Shown: positions 1 to 7,783, numbered from the stretch's first letter. The stretch is 8,078 bases of DNA from Pseudoflavonifractor sp035562355 (GCA_035562355.1 DATMXU010000079.1:1-8078); one strand, 5' to 3'. Made by a program: numbers and translations. The notes: generated by a model not told the origin, from the letters alone.

Positions 1-73
1 GAAGTATGCATCTGTGCAAAACGCCTTCCAAATCAATGGCGGACCTTGGCAATTTTACCGGGCGAACAAATTT

Positions 74-80
74 AGGAGGA
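74..80 (+). promoter_or_regulatory. Ribosome binding site of the GH2 gene
   Basis: AGGAGGA is a near-perfect complement to the 3' end of 16S rRNA and lies 9 bases before the ATG at 90. That spacing is close to optimal, and the ATG is followed directly by a good signal peptide, so the two together fix the start. The overlapping ATGATGTAA at 80-88 is too close to the Shine-Dalgarno sequence to be a start. I see no convincing -10/-35 pair in bases 1-89; the promoter probably lies to the left of the window. Confidence 0.92.
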
Positions 81-89
81 TGATGTAAA

Positions 90-176
90 ATGACCTGGAA
101 GAGAGCGATGTCCCTTGCTCTGGCGCTGTGCATTACCCTAGGCCTGATCATGCCGGCAGTTCCGCCCGCGATGGCG
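90..176 (+). other. Signal peptide
   Basis: Residues 1-29 have a classic Sec pattern: positive N-region (K4, R5), hydrophobic core about 7-21, a Pro-containing C-region and an AMA|AS cleavage site between 29 and 30. C14 sits inside the hydrophobic core and not in a lipobox, so a lipoprotein is unlikely. Export is required for the C-terminal SLH repeats to reach the wall. Confidence 0.93.
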
Positions 177-3100
177 GCCAGCGGCTCTAACACGGATCCA
201 TCGTACGAGTCCCCGTGGACCTCTAGCATAAATCCTGGTTTGACCGCAGCCAGTGACAGCAATATCGATGACATAAAGTTTACCCATAAGGAGTGGACCG
301 GCGAAACGGTGAACGGCGTTTATAACGAAGACGTGTACGCCGTAAACCGGGAAGAGGCCGGCAGCTTTTCCACCTCCCAGATCATCTATGACAACGTGGA
401 CAACGCCATCATCGGCGCACGGGACTTCAGGAAGGAGCAGTCTGCGTATGTGCAGTACCTGACAGGGGAGAGCCAGAAGGACTGGTCTCTGGTGGTGGTG
501 AAAAACGCCGACGTGGCCGCAGAAACCGCGTATAAGGATTTTTATAAAACAGAATTTACTCCCACTTCGGCGGACTGGAAGACAGTACAGCTTCCTGCCA
601 GCTGGACCAGCTATGGCTTTGACTACCCGATCTATACCAACACACAGGTGCCCTGGCAGGAGGACAGCACGGCTTCCAGCACGGCGCCCAAAGCTCCGGT
701 TATCTATAACCCTGTGGGCCTCTACCGCAAGACGTTTACCGTGAGCGACGGCCTTAGGAGCGCCAACGGACGCATTTACCTTAACTTCCAGGGCGTGGAG
801 GCGGCCTACTATGTCTATATCAACGGCAAGGAGGTCGGCTACAGCGAGGATACCTATAGCCCCCACAGTTTCGATGTGACGGATTATCTGCTGCCTGGCG
901 AAAACCTGCTGGCTGTGAAGGTTCATAAGTTCTGCGATGGCACCTGGTTTGAACTGCAGGATATGTACAAGGACGGCGGTATTTTCCGAGACATCTACCT
1001 CTATAGTGCTCCGCTGGTACATATAGACGACTACTTTGTCACCACCGATCTGGATGACAACTATGAGAACGCCACCCTCAACCTGAACCTTCGTGTCCGC
1101 AACAGCTCCACCACGGCGGCCTCCGGCTATAAGGTGGATGTGCGCCTCTATGACCAGTCCGGAAAAATGTTCCTCAACGACTTTACTGTAGACGTCGGCG
1201 AGATAGCAGCGGCAGCGTCCAAGAGCGGGAACGCAGCCATTGTAGGTCATAGCACCGCCACCGCAACCGCCAGCAAAACTGTGTACGCCCCCGAGCTCTG
1301 GTCCGCCGAGACTCCCAACCTGTACACCATGGTGCTCTCACTCTACAGCGCCGACGGTGTTTATATGGGCAGCATGTCCCAGCAGCTGGGGTTCCGGGAG
1401 GTCGGGTTCAAGAGCAGCCAGTTGGATGGTAACGGGAACACCGTCACTAAGGACGCTGAGTACACCCCCATCACGATCAACGGAAAACCGCTGCTCTTCA
1501 AGGGTACCAACCGCCATGACAGCGACCCTGTCTACGGCAAGTATGTCTCCCACCAGGTGATGGAGGAAGACGTGACCCTAATGAAACAGTATAACCTCAA
1601 CGCCATCCGCACCTCCCACTACAGTAACGACGACTACCTCTATTATCTGTGCGCCAAATACGGCATCTATATGATGGCTGAGACCAACCTGGAGTCCCAT
1701 CAGCTCATGAATAACGGCGACAAGGAAAAGCTCTTTAAGGAGTTGGCGATGGACCGGACGGTAAACACGTTCCAGCGCCTCAAAAACAGCACTGCCGTTG
1801 TCTGCTGGTCCACCGGAAACGAGAGCTATTATTCCAGCGACGCCAATTATGCCGACGGTATGTTTTCCGCTCTTATCCGTTATTTTAAAACCAATGACCC
1901 CACCCGCCCCATCCACTCCGAGAGTTCCAATACCTCCAACGGCACCGATATGGGCAGTAATATGTACCCTACGGTTGGCACTACACAAAGCCGCGCCGCA
2001 AACAATATGCCCTACGTTATATGCGAGTATGTCCACTCTATGGGCAACGCCACAGGGAACCTGAAGGAGTACTGGGATGCCATTCGCAGCAGCGATAATA
2101 TGCTGGGCGCGTTTGTCTGGGACTGGGTCGATCAGGGCCGCCGGCGTTCCCTCGACTCTCTGGGTACCATTTACACCACGAGCGAGGAGAAGGGGGCCAG
2201 CGCCAAGGTACTTATCAAGGGCAGTGTGAACGAGAGCCCGGATGCGGCTTCCCTCGCCTCTACCAGCATCTCGGACGGGTATGCCCTGTTCACTACGGCT
2301 GACAGCAGATTCAACGACGCACTCTCCGGCACGGACAAATCCTTTACCATTGAGGTCATTTGCAAGCCCACCAGTGTCAGCGGCAGCCAGATCATGTTTG
2401 CCAAGGGCGACAAGCAGGTTGCCATGAAGACCGCCAACAAGAATCTGGAGTTTTTTACCTACAGCACTACATGGAACACCCTCACTGTTACCCTTCCTGA
2501 CAACTGGCTGAACAACTGGCACCAGGTGGTGGGCGTCTATGATAAAGGCAAGATGACGATCTACATCGACGGGGTCAGTCTTGGCACTGCCACAAAGACC
2601 TCCAGTATCGCCTCCAGCGCAGAGACTCTGGCTCTGGGTTATCAGACCGATAAGGGAGACTCTTTTAAGGGCGAGATTTCTCTGGGCCGCGTCTATACCC
2701 GAGCCCTCACCCTGGCGGAAATCAACGCGCAGAAGAGCACGGCGCCCGCCATTACCGCCACCTCTGCCGACGTGCTCCTCTGGGCGGACTTCGACGGCAT
2801 GGTAAAGCAGGAGAGCAATTTCTATGACTATTATGCCGAGCCCTTCGCCCACGAGAGCGGCATTTACGACAACGCAGGCCACTACTATGCTTTTGGCGGC
2901 GACAACGGCGAGACCAACCACTCGGGCAACTTTTGTCAGAACGGTATGCTCTCCCCCGACCGTGATGTGCAGCCTGAGCTCTATGAGGTGAAGTACCAGT
3001 ACCAGAGCTTTTGGTTTACCGCTGACGACCTTCAGCTCCTGGCCGGCCAAGTGGATGTTTACAACGAGAACAGTTTCCTCGATCTGAGCGACTTTGACCT

Positions 3101-6100
3101 CGTATGGACCCTGAAAGAAGACGAGAAGGTCCTCGGTACCGGCATAGTGGCTGGCGCCGCCGCCGCGCCCAGAGCGGTACGCACGGAGAAGGGCCAGTCC
3201 CGCGCAACGGTGGCCCTGGATATTCCCTATCTGAATAGCTTGCCTGAAACGATGAAACCCGGCGCGGAGTACTATCTGAACCTCTCTGTCCAGCTCAAGG
3301 AGAACACCCTCTGGGCCGAGAAAGGCCATGAAGTGGCCTATGAGCAGTTCCTCCTGCCCGCCAACGTGCAGAAGGCGGCACACGCGCCCACCTCCGAGGG
3401 CGTAACCGTGAACGAGACAGATGACAGCTATATCACCGTCTCCGGTACGGGGTTCAGTTTCAAGCTGAGCAAGACCACCGGTGCCATTGAGGACTACTAC
3501 TTTGGGGATACTCTGCTTTTGAAGGAAGGCCCCGTGCCAAACTACTGGCGTGGTCTTCTGAACAATGATAACGGAAACTATACCGGAGACTGGCAGTTCC
3601 TGGCGAAGGACGTGCGCCCCGCCAATGAAAACGGCATCGTGGTTGGCAAGGATGAGAACAACCTCACCACTATCACCGTCAGCCTCTATTTCCCCAATAA
3701 CTCCGCCATGGTGCAGACCATCGTCTATACCATTGAGAACAGCGGCGCTGTCACTCTGGATACTACGCTGGACGCTCGGGGAATCCGCAACGGCACTTAC
3801 ATGCAGCGTTTCCTGCGCATTGGCACCACCATGGTTCTCCCCGAGGGTTTTGAGGACGTGAGCTGGTATGGCAACGGACCGGTGGAGTCCATGTGGGACC
3901 GCAAGACGTTTGCTATCGTTGATAAGTACGAGAATACTGTAAACAGCCTCTACTACCCGTACATGAACGGCGGCGACACCGGGACCATGACCGACACCAA
4001 GTGGGTCACTGTCACGAATCCCAGCGCCAGCGCCGCCATGGCCATTGCCGCCGAGATGCCGGTGGAGTTCTCCGCCCTGCACTTCACGGCGGACGACCTT
4101 ACCAAGGCAAAGCACCCCTATGAGCTCTCCCCCAGCGCTGAGACCTATCTCTCGGTCAACCTGGGCTCTCAGGGCACCGGAAACGCAAGCTGCGGGCCGG
4201 ACACCCTCTCCCAGTACTGCCTGTGGAACGACAAGGCTTACTCCTACTCTTATACCATGGTCCCCTATGCCACGGCGGGTGCCGACGTGACAGAGCTGAC
4301 CCGCGCCTACCGCGGCGTTACCAGCTCCATGGACGAGGTTCTGGAGAAGGTGGTGGAGGAGCTTAAGGCCTCCATCAGCGCGGTCTCCGTCACCAAGGCA
4401 AGCCAGCTCATAGAGCTGAACCGCCTCAATGCGAAGTATGAGCTCCTCCCGGACGCAGCCAAGGCGCTCCTGGGGAACGAGGCCTATCAAAAACTGCAAA
4501 GCGACATCGCCTTTGCCCAGGCCCTGAAAGCCAACCCCTATGCCAAGGTTGTGGTGAGGGACCAGAGCAAAAATGGGTTCGACGTGAACCTGACCGCCCA
4601 ATCCAACGCCTCCCTCAGTAACGACGGGGAGCAGGACGGCAGTGTGCTCAGCGGCTACTTCCTGGTGGACACCGGAGAGAAGACCAGCTATTTTAATAAT
4701 GTAATCGGCGGCAGCAAAAACTTCACGGTTGAGGCCACCATCCGGCCCAACTACTACAGCACAGCTGGTACCGATTACAGTATGATCATGAGTAATGGCG
4801 ACCACAGCATGGCGTTCCGCGTATCCGGCGGCATTCCCTACTTCTATATCTATAATGGAACGAACTGGAAACCTCTAGAGAAAGGGCTCACGGACTCCTT
4901 CACGGAAGAAAATGTAAAGGACTGGCATCATGTGGCCGCCATCTATGACGGCTCGGCAGGCGGCGGTACCATATCCGTATATATGAACGGCAGGATTATC
5001 GGCAGCCTCACCGACGTAGGCCAGGTCAAGGCCTCCGATTTCGACCTGGGCATCGGCGTTTGCCCCGAGACCAAGCGTACTTCCAAGAACGACTTCAGCA
5101 CCGTTCGCCTCTATAGTGAGGCTCTGACGGCGGACCAATTGAACCAGGAGGACGAGGTTAAGCTGTCCCTTGATAGCGTCGAACTGTGGTATGACTTCCG
5201 TGAGACCGAATACATTGCCAGCATCGGCGGCAGCGTCTCCATTTTGGGCAAAGCTGAGTTCGGCAGTGAACTGACCGCTGACATTACCAATCTGGTTCCC
5301 GCGAGCGCGACCGTCTCCTACACCTGGACCCGTCAGGGTGAAGATACTGTCCTGAGTACGGGGAGCGCCTATACTCCCGTGCTTGCGGACATAGGTAAAA
5401 CCATTACCTTGACCGTCAGCGGCGCCGATGAGTACATTGGTACATTGAGTGCTGCCACCGGGGTCATTCAAAAAGCGGCTCAGGCAGCTCCCACAGGCCT
5501 TTCCGCAACGCAGGAGACCAGCGCGCTTAACGACGGTACCATCTCCGGCCTGACCACTGCCATGGAATACAAGGCTGAGGATGCCAACGAATGGCTTACT
5601 GCCACTGAGAGTACCATCACCGGATTGCCCTATGGCAAGTATCAGGTGCGTTACAGCAAGACCGACACCCATAACGAAAGTAATTTCGTCATCGTAGAGG
5701 TTCTGGCTTATGAGGCCCCCGAGAAGGAGCCTACCCCTGAGGCCAAATTTGACGCTGCCACCATGCTGCTCACCAACCTCACCCCCGGCATGAAGTACGC
5801 CATCGACGGAGGCAACTGGGTGACCGTGGAGCCCGCCGAGGAACCCAGCGAGGAGCCTTCCAACGAGCCCACCGAAGAGCCTTCTGAGGAACCCGCTGAA
5901 GAACCCGCCCAGTTCACTGAGGGTAGCGAGGACGAGATCCTGGAGGAATCCATGATCCCCCTTGCCGATACCCCCGAGGCTGAAACGGTATCTGTGGACC
6001 TCTCCGATGCCGGCCTTGTGGAGGGGAGCACCATCCGCATCTATCAGCCCGGAGTCAGGGGGCAGACCAGCGACTCCGATGAGCAGGTAATTAACCTGAC

Positions 6101-7553
6101 CCAAGCAGCCGTACCCACCGGTGTGGGCAAGACTGACGAGACCAAGGCTCGCGCTGACGGCACCCTCACCGGCGTTGATGACACCATGGAATATCAGAAA
6201 ACCGGTGACTCCGGCTGGACCGCCGTTACCGATGCGACTGTCACCGGTCTTGAGCCCGGCGAGTATCTGGTCCGTATCGCGGGCGCGGGCTATGTCCTGG
6301 CCAGCGACGGATTCCCTGTCACCATCGCCGCATACGTTCCCACCCCCGTCACCGGCGTTGTCATCGGCAGGGATACCCTCTCCCTTACGGCGGGCGGCGG
6401 CACCACCAAGGCCGTGCTCACTGCCAGCGTAGTTCCCGTCGATGCTGACAATCAAAATGTGACGTGGAGCAGCAGCAACGACTCTGTGGCCACTGTGGAC
6501 GAAACCGGTATTGTCACCGCTCTGGCGGTGGGCAGCGCAACCATCACCGTCACCACGGAGGATGGCGGGTTTACCGCCACCTGTGCCGTCACGGTAAGCA
6601 CCTATGAGGCGCCCTCTTCGTCCTCCGGCAATACGACTACCACCACGGTCAAGAACGCCGACGGCTCCATCACTAAGACCGTCACCAACAAGAGGACCGG
6701 CGTGGTCACTGAGACTACCACCTGGACCGACGGCACCCAACTGGTGGTGGAAAAGCAGCCCGACGGCGCTATGACCTCCACCGAGACCCGTAAGGACGGC
6801 ACAAAGGTCACTTCCTCCACTACCGCAGCCGGAGAAACCACTGCCAATGTCACCCTTCCCAAGAACGCCGGCAGCGTGGCCGTAACCATCCCCGTCGCCG
6901 GAACATTGACCTCAGGCGTGGTCGCAGTCATCGTCAAGGGCGACGGTACCGAGGAGATCGTAAAGTCCTCCGTTCTCACCAAGGATGGCCTGCGTGTCCT
7001 CCTCAGCGAGGACGCAAAGCTTAAGCTGGTGGATAACAGCAAGCGCTTTGACGACGTGGAGAATGCCGACTGGCACGCCGAGGCGGTGAACTTTGCGGCA
7101 AGCCGTGAGCTGTTCCAGGGTACCAGCGCCAACCTCTTCAGCCCCGGAGCCGACATGACCCGCGGCATGTTCCTCACCGTGCTCCACCGATACGAGGGCG
7201 GCGGCAACCCGGTTTCCGGCGAGATCTGGTACTCTGCCGCCCAGAGCTGGGCGGTGGACGCGGAGATCTCCGACGGGACGGGCATGGAGCATACCATCAC
7301 CCGCGAGCAGATCGCTGCGCTTCTCTACCGTTATGCGGGCGAGAACCTTCCTGCTCCTGAGACCGGCTCCTCCGCCAGGGACTTCACCGATGGGGATCAG
7401 GTTTCCTCCTGGGCCGCGGAGGCTATGGACTGGGCCGTGGACCTGGGCCTCATCACCGGAAAGAACGGCAGCCGCCTGGATCCCGCCGGTACCGCCACAC
7501 GCGCCGAAGTCGCAATTATTCTGCAAAGGTTTATTGAGCTGGGAGAAAAGTAA
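90..7553 (+). CDS. Secreted SLH-anchored GH2 beta-galactosidase (LacZ type) with two LamG domains
   Basis: Predicted to hydrolyse terminal beta-galactosides outside the cell. Order by residue: signal peptide 1-29; GH2 sugar-binding domain about 90-310; Ig-like domain about 311-437; TIM barrel about 440-950, interrupted by LamG at about 686-908; LacZ domain 4 about 950-1095; small-chain domain about 1099-1395; helical linker about 1400-1490; LamG 1492-1705; Ig-like 1708-1795; repeat modules 1799-2082; Big_2 2087-2169; Thr-rich spacer 2171-2319; SLH repeats 2320-2483. Aligned by eye to E. coli LacZ, the acid/base is E578 (GNES) and the nucleophile E646 (ICEYVHSMGN). E535 and H537 (NLESH) with E578 match the Mg2+ ligands; D283, F948 and N951 match the Na+/galactose site; H476, H510, H649 and W677 match active-site H357, H391, H540 and W568. 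LacZ has 1023 residues; the extra length is insertions and C-terminal modules. The family is certain. The substrate is inferred: beta-galactoside is likeliest, but LacZ-like GH2 members can differ. A hairpin follows at 7569. Confidence 0.96.
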   Translation: MTWKRAMSLALALCITLGLIMPAVPPAMAASGSNTDPSYESPWTSSINPGLTAASDSNIDDIKFTHKEWTGETVNGVYNEDVYAVNREEAGSFSTSQIIYDNVDNAIIGARDFRKEQSAYVQYLTGESQKDWSLVVVKNADVAAETAYKDFYKTEFTPTSADWKTVQLPASWTSYGFDYPIYTNTQVPWQEDSTASSTAPKAPVIYNPVGLYRKTFTVSDGLRSANGRIYLNFQGVEAAYYVYINGKEVGYSEDTYSPHSFDVTDYLLPGENLLAVKVHKFCDGTWFELQDMYKDGGIFRDIYLYSAPLVHIDDYFVTTDLDDNYENATLNLNLRVRNSSTTAASGYKVDVRLYDQSGKMFLNDFTVDVGEIAAAASKSGNAAIVGHSTATATASKTVYAPELWSAETPNLYTMVLSLYSADGVYMGSMSQQLGFREVGFKSSQLDGNGNTVTKDAEYTPITINGKPLLFKGTNRHDSDPVYGKYVSHQVMEEDVTLMKQYNLNAIRTSHYSNDDYLYYLCAKYGIYMMAETNLESHQLMNNGDKEKLFKELAMDRTVNTFQRLKNSTAVVCWSTGNESYYSSDANYADGMFSALIRYFKTNDPTRPIHSESSNTSNGTDMGSNMYPTVGTTQSRAANNMPYVICEYVHSMGNATGNLKEYWDAIRSSDNMLGAFVWDWVDQGRRRSLDSLGTIYTTSEEKGASAKVLIKGSVNESPDAASLASTSISDGYALFTTADSRFNDALSGTDKSFTIEVICKPTSVSGSQIMFAKGDKQVAMKTANKNLEFFTYSTTWNTLTVTLPDNWLNNWHQVVGVYDKGKMTIYIDGVSLGTATKTSSIASSAETLALGYQTDKGDSFKGEISLGRVYTRALTLAEINAQKSTAPAITATSADVLLWADFDGMVKQESNFYDYYAEPFAHESGIYDNAGHYYAFGGDNGETNHSGNFCQNGMLSPDRDVQPELYEVKYQYQSFWFTADDLQLLAGQVDVYNENSFLDLSDFDLVWTLKEDEKVLGTGIVAGAAAAPRAVRTEKGQSRATVALDIPYLNSLPETMKPGAEYYLNLSVQLKENTLWAEKGHEVAYEQFLLPANVQKAAHAPTSEGVTVNETDDSYITVSGTGFSFKLSKTTGAIEDYYFGDTLLLKEGPVPNYWRGLLNNDNGNYTGDWQFLAKDVRPANENGIVVGKDENNLTTITVSLYFPNNSAMVQTIVYTIENSGAVTLDTTLDARGIRNGTYMQRFLRIGTTMVLPEGFEDVSWYGNGPVESMWDRKTFAIVDKYENTVNSLYYPYMNGGDTGTMTDTKWVTVTNPSASAAMAIAAEMPVEFSALHFTADDLTKAKHPYELSPSAETYLSVNLGSQGTGNASCGPDTLSQYCLWNDKAYSYSYTMVPYATAGADVTELTRAYRGVTSSMDEVLEKVVEELKASISAVSVTKASQLIELNRLNAKYELLPDAAKALLGNEAYQKLQSDIAFAQALKANPYAKVVVRDQSKNGFDVNLTAQSNASLSNDGEQDGSVLSGYFLVDTGEKTSYFNNVIGGSKNFTVEATIRPNYYSTAGTDYSMIMSNGDHSMAFRVSGGIPYFYIYNGTNWKPLEKGLTDSFTEENVKDWHHVAAIYDGSAGGGTISVYMNGRIIGSLTDVGQVKASDFDLGIGVCPETKRTSKNDFSTVRLYSEALTADQLNQEDEVKLSLDSVELWYDFRETEYIASIGGSVSILGKAEFGSELTADITNLVPASATVSYTWTRQGEDTVLSTGSAYTPVLADIGKTITLTVSGADEYIGTLSAATGVIQKAAQAAPTGLSATQETSALNDGTISGLTTAMEYKAEDANEWLTATESTITGLPYGKYQVRYSKTDTHNESNFVIVEVLAYEAPEKEPTPEAKFDAATMLLTNLTPGMKYAIDGGNWVTVEPAEEPSEEPSNEPTEEPSEEPAEEPAQFTEGSEDEILEESMIPLADTPEAETVSVDLSDAGLVEGSTIRIYQPGVRGQTSDSDEQVINLTQAAVPTGVGKTDETKARADGTLTGVDDTMEYQKTGDSGWTAVTDATVTGLEPGEYLVRIAGAGYVLASDGFPVTIAAYVPTPVTGVVIGRDTLSLTAGGGTTKAVLTASVVPVDADNQNVTWSSSNDSVATVDETGIVTALAVGSATITVTTEDGGFTATCAVTVSTYEAPSSSSGNTTTTTVKNADGSITKTVTNKRTGVVTETTTWTDGTQLVVEKQPDGAMTSTETRKDGTKVTSSTTAAGETTANVTLPKNAGSVAVTIPVAGTLTSGVVAVIVKGDGTEEIVKSSVLTKDGLRVLLSEDAKLKLVDNSKRFDDVENADWHAEAVNFAASRELFQGTSANLFSPGADMTRGMFLTVLHRYEGGGNPVSGEIWYSAAQSWAVDAEISDGTGMEHTITREQIAALLYRYAGENLPAPETGSSARDFTDGDQVSSWAAEAMDWAVDLGLITGKNGSRLDPAGTATRAEVAIILQRFIELGEK
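2145..2813 (+). other. LamG/concanavalin-like domain inserted in the GH2 barrel
   Basis: Residues about 686-908. Typical LamG (jellyroll) landmarks are FTIEV at 752, NWHQVVGVYD ending near 818, the IYIDG strand after it, the LGRVYTRAL strand, and a closing WADFDG at 898-903. The block sits between FVWDWVDQG (675-683) and FGGDNGE...NFCQNG (935-952). In LacZ those two motifs lie in the same barrel end with only about 27 residues between Q573 and F601; here the interval Q682-F948 is 266 residues, so roughly 240 are inserted. Its role is presumably glycan binding or shaping the active-site entrance; that is inference. Confidence 0.85.
4563..5204 (+). other. Second LamG/concanavalin-like domain
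   Basis: Residues about 1492-1705. It has the same landmarks as the first copy: FTVEATIRP at 1545, DWHHVAAIYDG at 1611, the ISVYMNGRIIG strand, VRLYSEALTADQ and a closing WYDF at 1700-1703. It is clearly the same fold but only distantly similar in sequence to the inserted copy, so this is not a recent duplication. A helical linker (about 1400-1490, with a YELLPDAAKALLG motif seen in spacer helices of surface proteins) separates it from the LacZ core. Likely an auxiliary carbohydrate-binding or spacer module. Confidence 0.85.
5484..6335 (+). repeat. Two related surface-protein repeat modules around a split third module
   Basis: Copy 1 (residues 1799-1874) and copy 2 (2006-2082) share the pattern AxPTG...DGTxxG...MEYxxxxxxxW...xxxTGLxxGxYxVR...AY. 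Between them, residues about 1882-1915 and 1967-2004 look like the two halves of a different small beta module: F-D-A-A-T-M-x-L...GMKYAIDGGNW, then a strand ending IRIYQPG...TDSD-like (TSDSDEQVINL). The halves are separated by the Glu/Pro-rich insertion. Such modules occur between enzymatic and SLH parts of clostridial surface proteins; I do not assign a family name. The role is probably a rigid stalk. Confidence 0.7.
5835..5906 (+). repeat. Six xEEP/xNEP tetrapeptide repeats
   Basis: Residues 1916-1939 are six consecutive tetrapeptides: AEEP, SEEP, SNEP, TEEP, SEEP, AEEP. An acidic, disordered-looking stretch continues to about 1966. The underlying DNA units are 12 bases long but vary at synonymous positions (CCC/CCT/CCG-type and GAG/GAA changes), so this is not a fresh tandem expansion. 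Pro/Glu-rich tracts of this kind act as extended linkers in Gram-positive wall proteins. Confidence 0.9.
6348..6596 (+). other. Big_2 (bacterial Ig-like) domain
   Basis: Residues about 2087-2169. The diagnostic pattern is complete: VTGVVIGRDTLSLTAGG at the start, V-x-P-x-x-A-x-N-Q-N-VTWSSSNDSVATVDETGIVTAL in the middle, and A-x-G-S-ATITVTT...ATCAVTV at the end. Big_2 domains are common in surface proteins of Firmicutes as spacer or adhesive modules. Confidence 0.93.
7047..7538 (+). other. Three SLH repeats (cell-wall anchor)
   Basis: SLH1 is residues about 2320-2370 (FDDV...MTRGMFLTVLHRY), SLH2 about 2375-2416 (WYSAAQSWAV...ITREQIAALLYRYA) and SLH3 about 2430-2483 (DFTDGDQVSSWAAEAMDWAV...ATRAEVAIILQRF). 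SLH trimers bind secondary cell-wall polymer, usually pyruvylated, through TRAE-type motifs; only SLH3 has the exact TRAE, with TRGM and TREQ in the others. SLH2 lacks the usual leading F-x-D-V and is shortened. The preceding Thr-rich spacer (2171-2319, repeated xDGT units) is the usual lead-in to SLH trimers in Oscillospiraceae-type proteins, as I recall them. Confidence 0.93.
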
Positions 7554-7568
7554 ACACTTGTACTAAAA

Positions 7569-7611
7569 TATGCAAGGGATTCTAAGTAAACCAATTAGAG
7601 TCCCTTGCATA
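7569..7611 (+). terminator. Stem-loop terminator of the GH2 gene
   Basis: Arms 7569-7585 and 7595-7611 form a 17-bp stem around a 9-base loop, 15 bases after the stop codon. The only irregularity is T7580 opposite G7600: a U-G wobble in plus-strand RNA but an A-C mismatch in minus-strand RNA, which favours action on this gene. The T-tract that follows (CCTTTAATA) is weak; on the other side the flank would give TTTT for minus-strand RNA, so some bidirectional activity is possible. Confidence 0.75.
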
Positions 7612-7654
7612 CCTTTAATAGAACTCAAATTCTTTCGTAAATTGCAAATGCAAG

Positions 7655-7709
7655 TTGGACACCCCTGGAAAAATGGCAGCGGGGTTCAGGCAGCATAGCC
7701 GGTGTCCAA
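7655..7709. repeat. Inverted repeat TTGGACACC / GGTGTCCAA
   Basis: A perfect 9-bp inverted repeat, arms 7655-7663 and 7701-7709, 37 bases apart. A further related arm occurs at 8020-8030. It encloses the left arm of the 7681/7774 inverted repeat, so the two cannot both form as simple nested stems. Confidence 0.6.
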
Positions 7710-7783
7710 GAAGGTATCAGCAAATTCGGGAAAAAAGGAGAGTCCTGCAACTCACAACGAATTGCAGGACTCTCCTGAACCCC
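7681..7783. repeat. Inverted repeat GGGGTTCAGG / CCTGAACCCC
   Basis: A perfect 10-bp inverted repeat, arms 7681-7690 and 7774-7783. It extends by three more pairs (AGC/GCT) if one T at 7784 is bulged. It brackets the leftward terminator and shares bases 7774-7776 with that terminator's stem. Confidence 0.6.
7731..7776 (-). terminator. Rho-independent terminator reading leftward
   Basis: Arms 7736-7750 and 7762-7776 are perfectly complementary (15 bp, AGGAGAGTCCTGCAA with its reverse complement) around an 11-base loop. On the plus strand the stem is preceded by six A (7731-7736) and followed by GAACCCC. For minus-strand RNA this is therefore a stem directly followed by a U-run, the textbook intrinsic terminator. 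It has no T-run for plus-strand transcripts. No minus-strand gene ends nearby inside the window, so its gene lies beyond the right edge or has been lost. Confidence 0.72.

Noticed and set aside
15..30. CcpA cre-like site TGCAAAACGCCTTCCA
   Set aside because: It does not fit the 14-base cre consensus without an inserted base, and the central CG is out of register.
46..74. TTGGCA followed 17 bases later by AATTTA as a promoter
   Set aside because: The -10 match is poor and the start point would fall in or past the ribosome binding site.
2..88. Open frame running from the window edge to a TAA ending one base before the ATG, possible tail of an upstream gene
   Set aside because: All three forward frames are open over most of this short stretch (stops at 73, 81 and 86), so openness carries no information, and the 28 residues look like no known protein end.
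1578..4805. A 1075-codon open frame on the minus strand inside the gene (with others at 138-1250 and 4875-6740)
   Set aside because: All three are codon-aligned with the sense frame, so their stops could only come from sense TTA, CTA or TCA codons, which this gene rarely uses. The translations are low-complexity Gly/Val/His/Ala-rich with no recognisable domain, whereas the sense strand encodes conserved GH2 motifs throughout.
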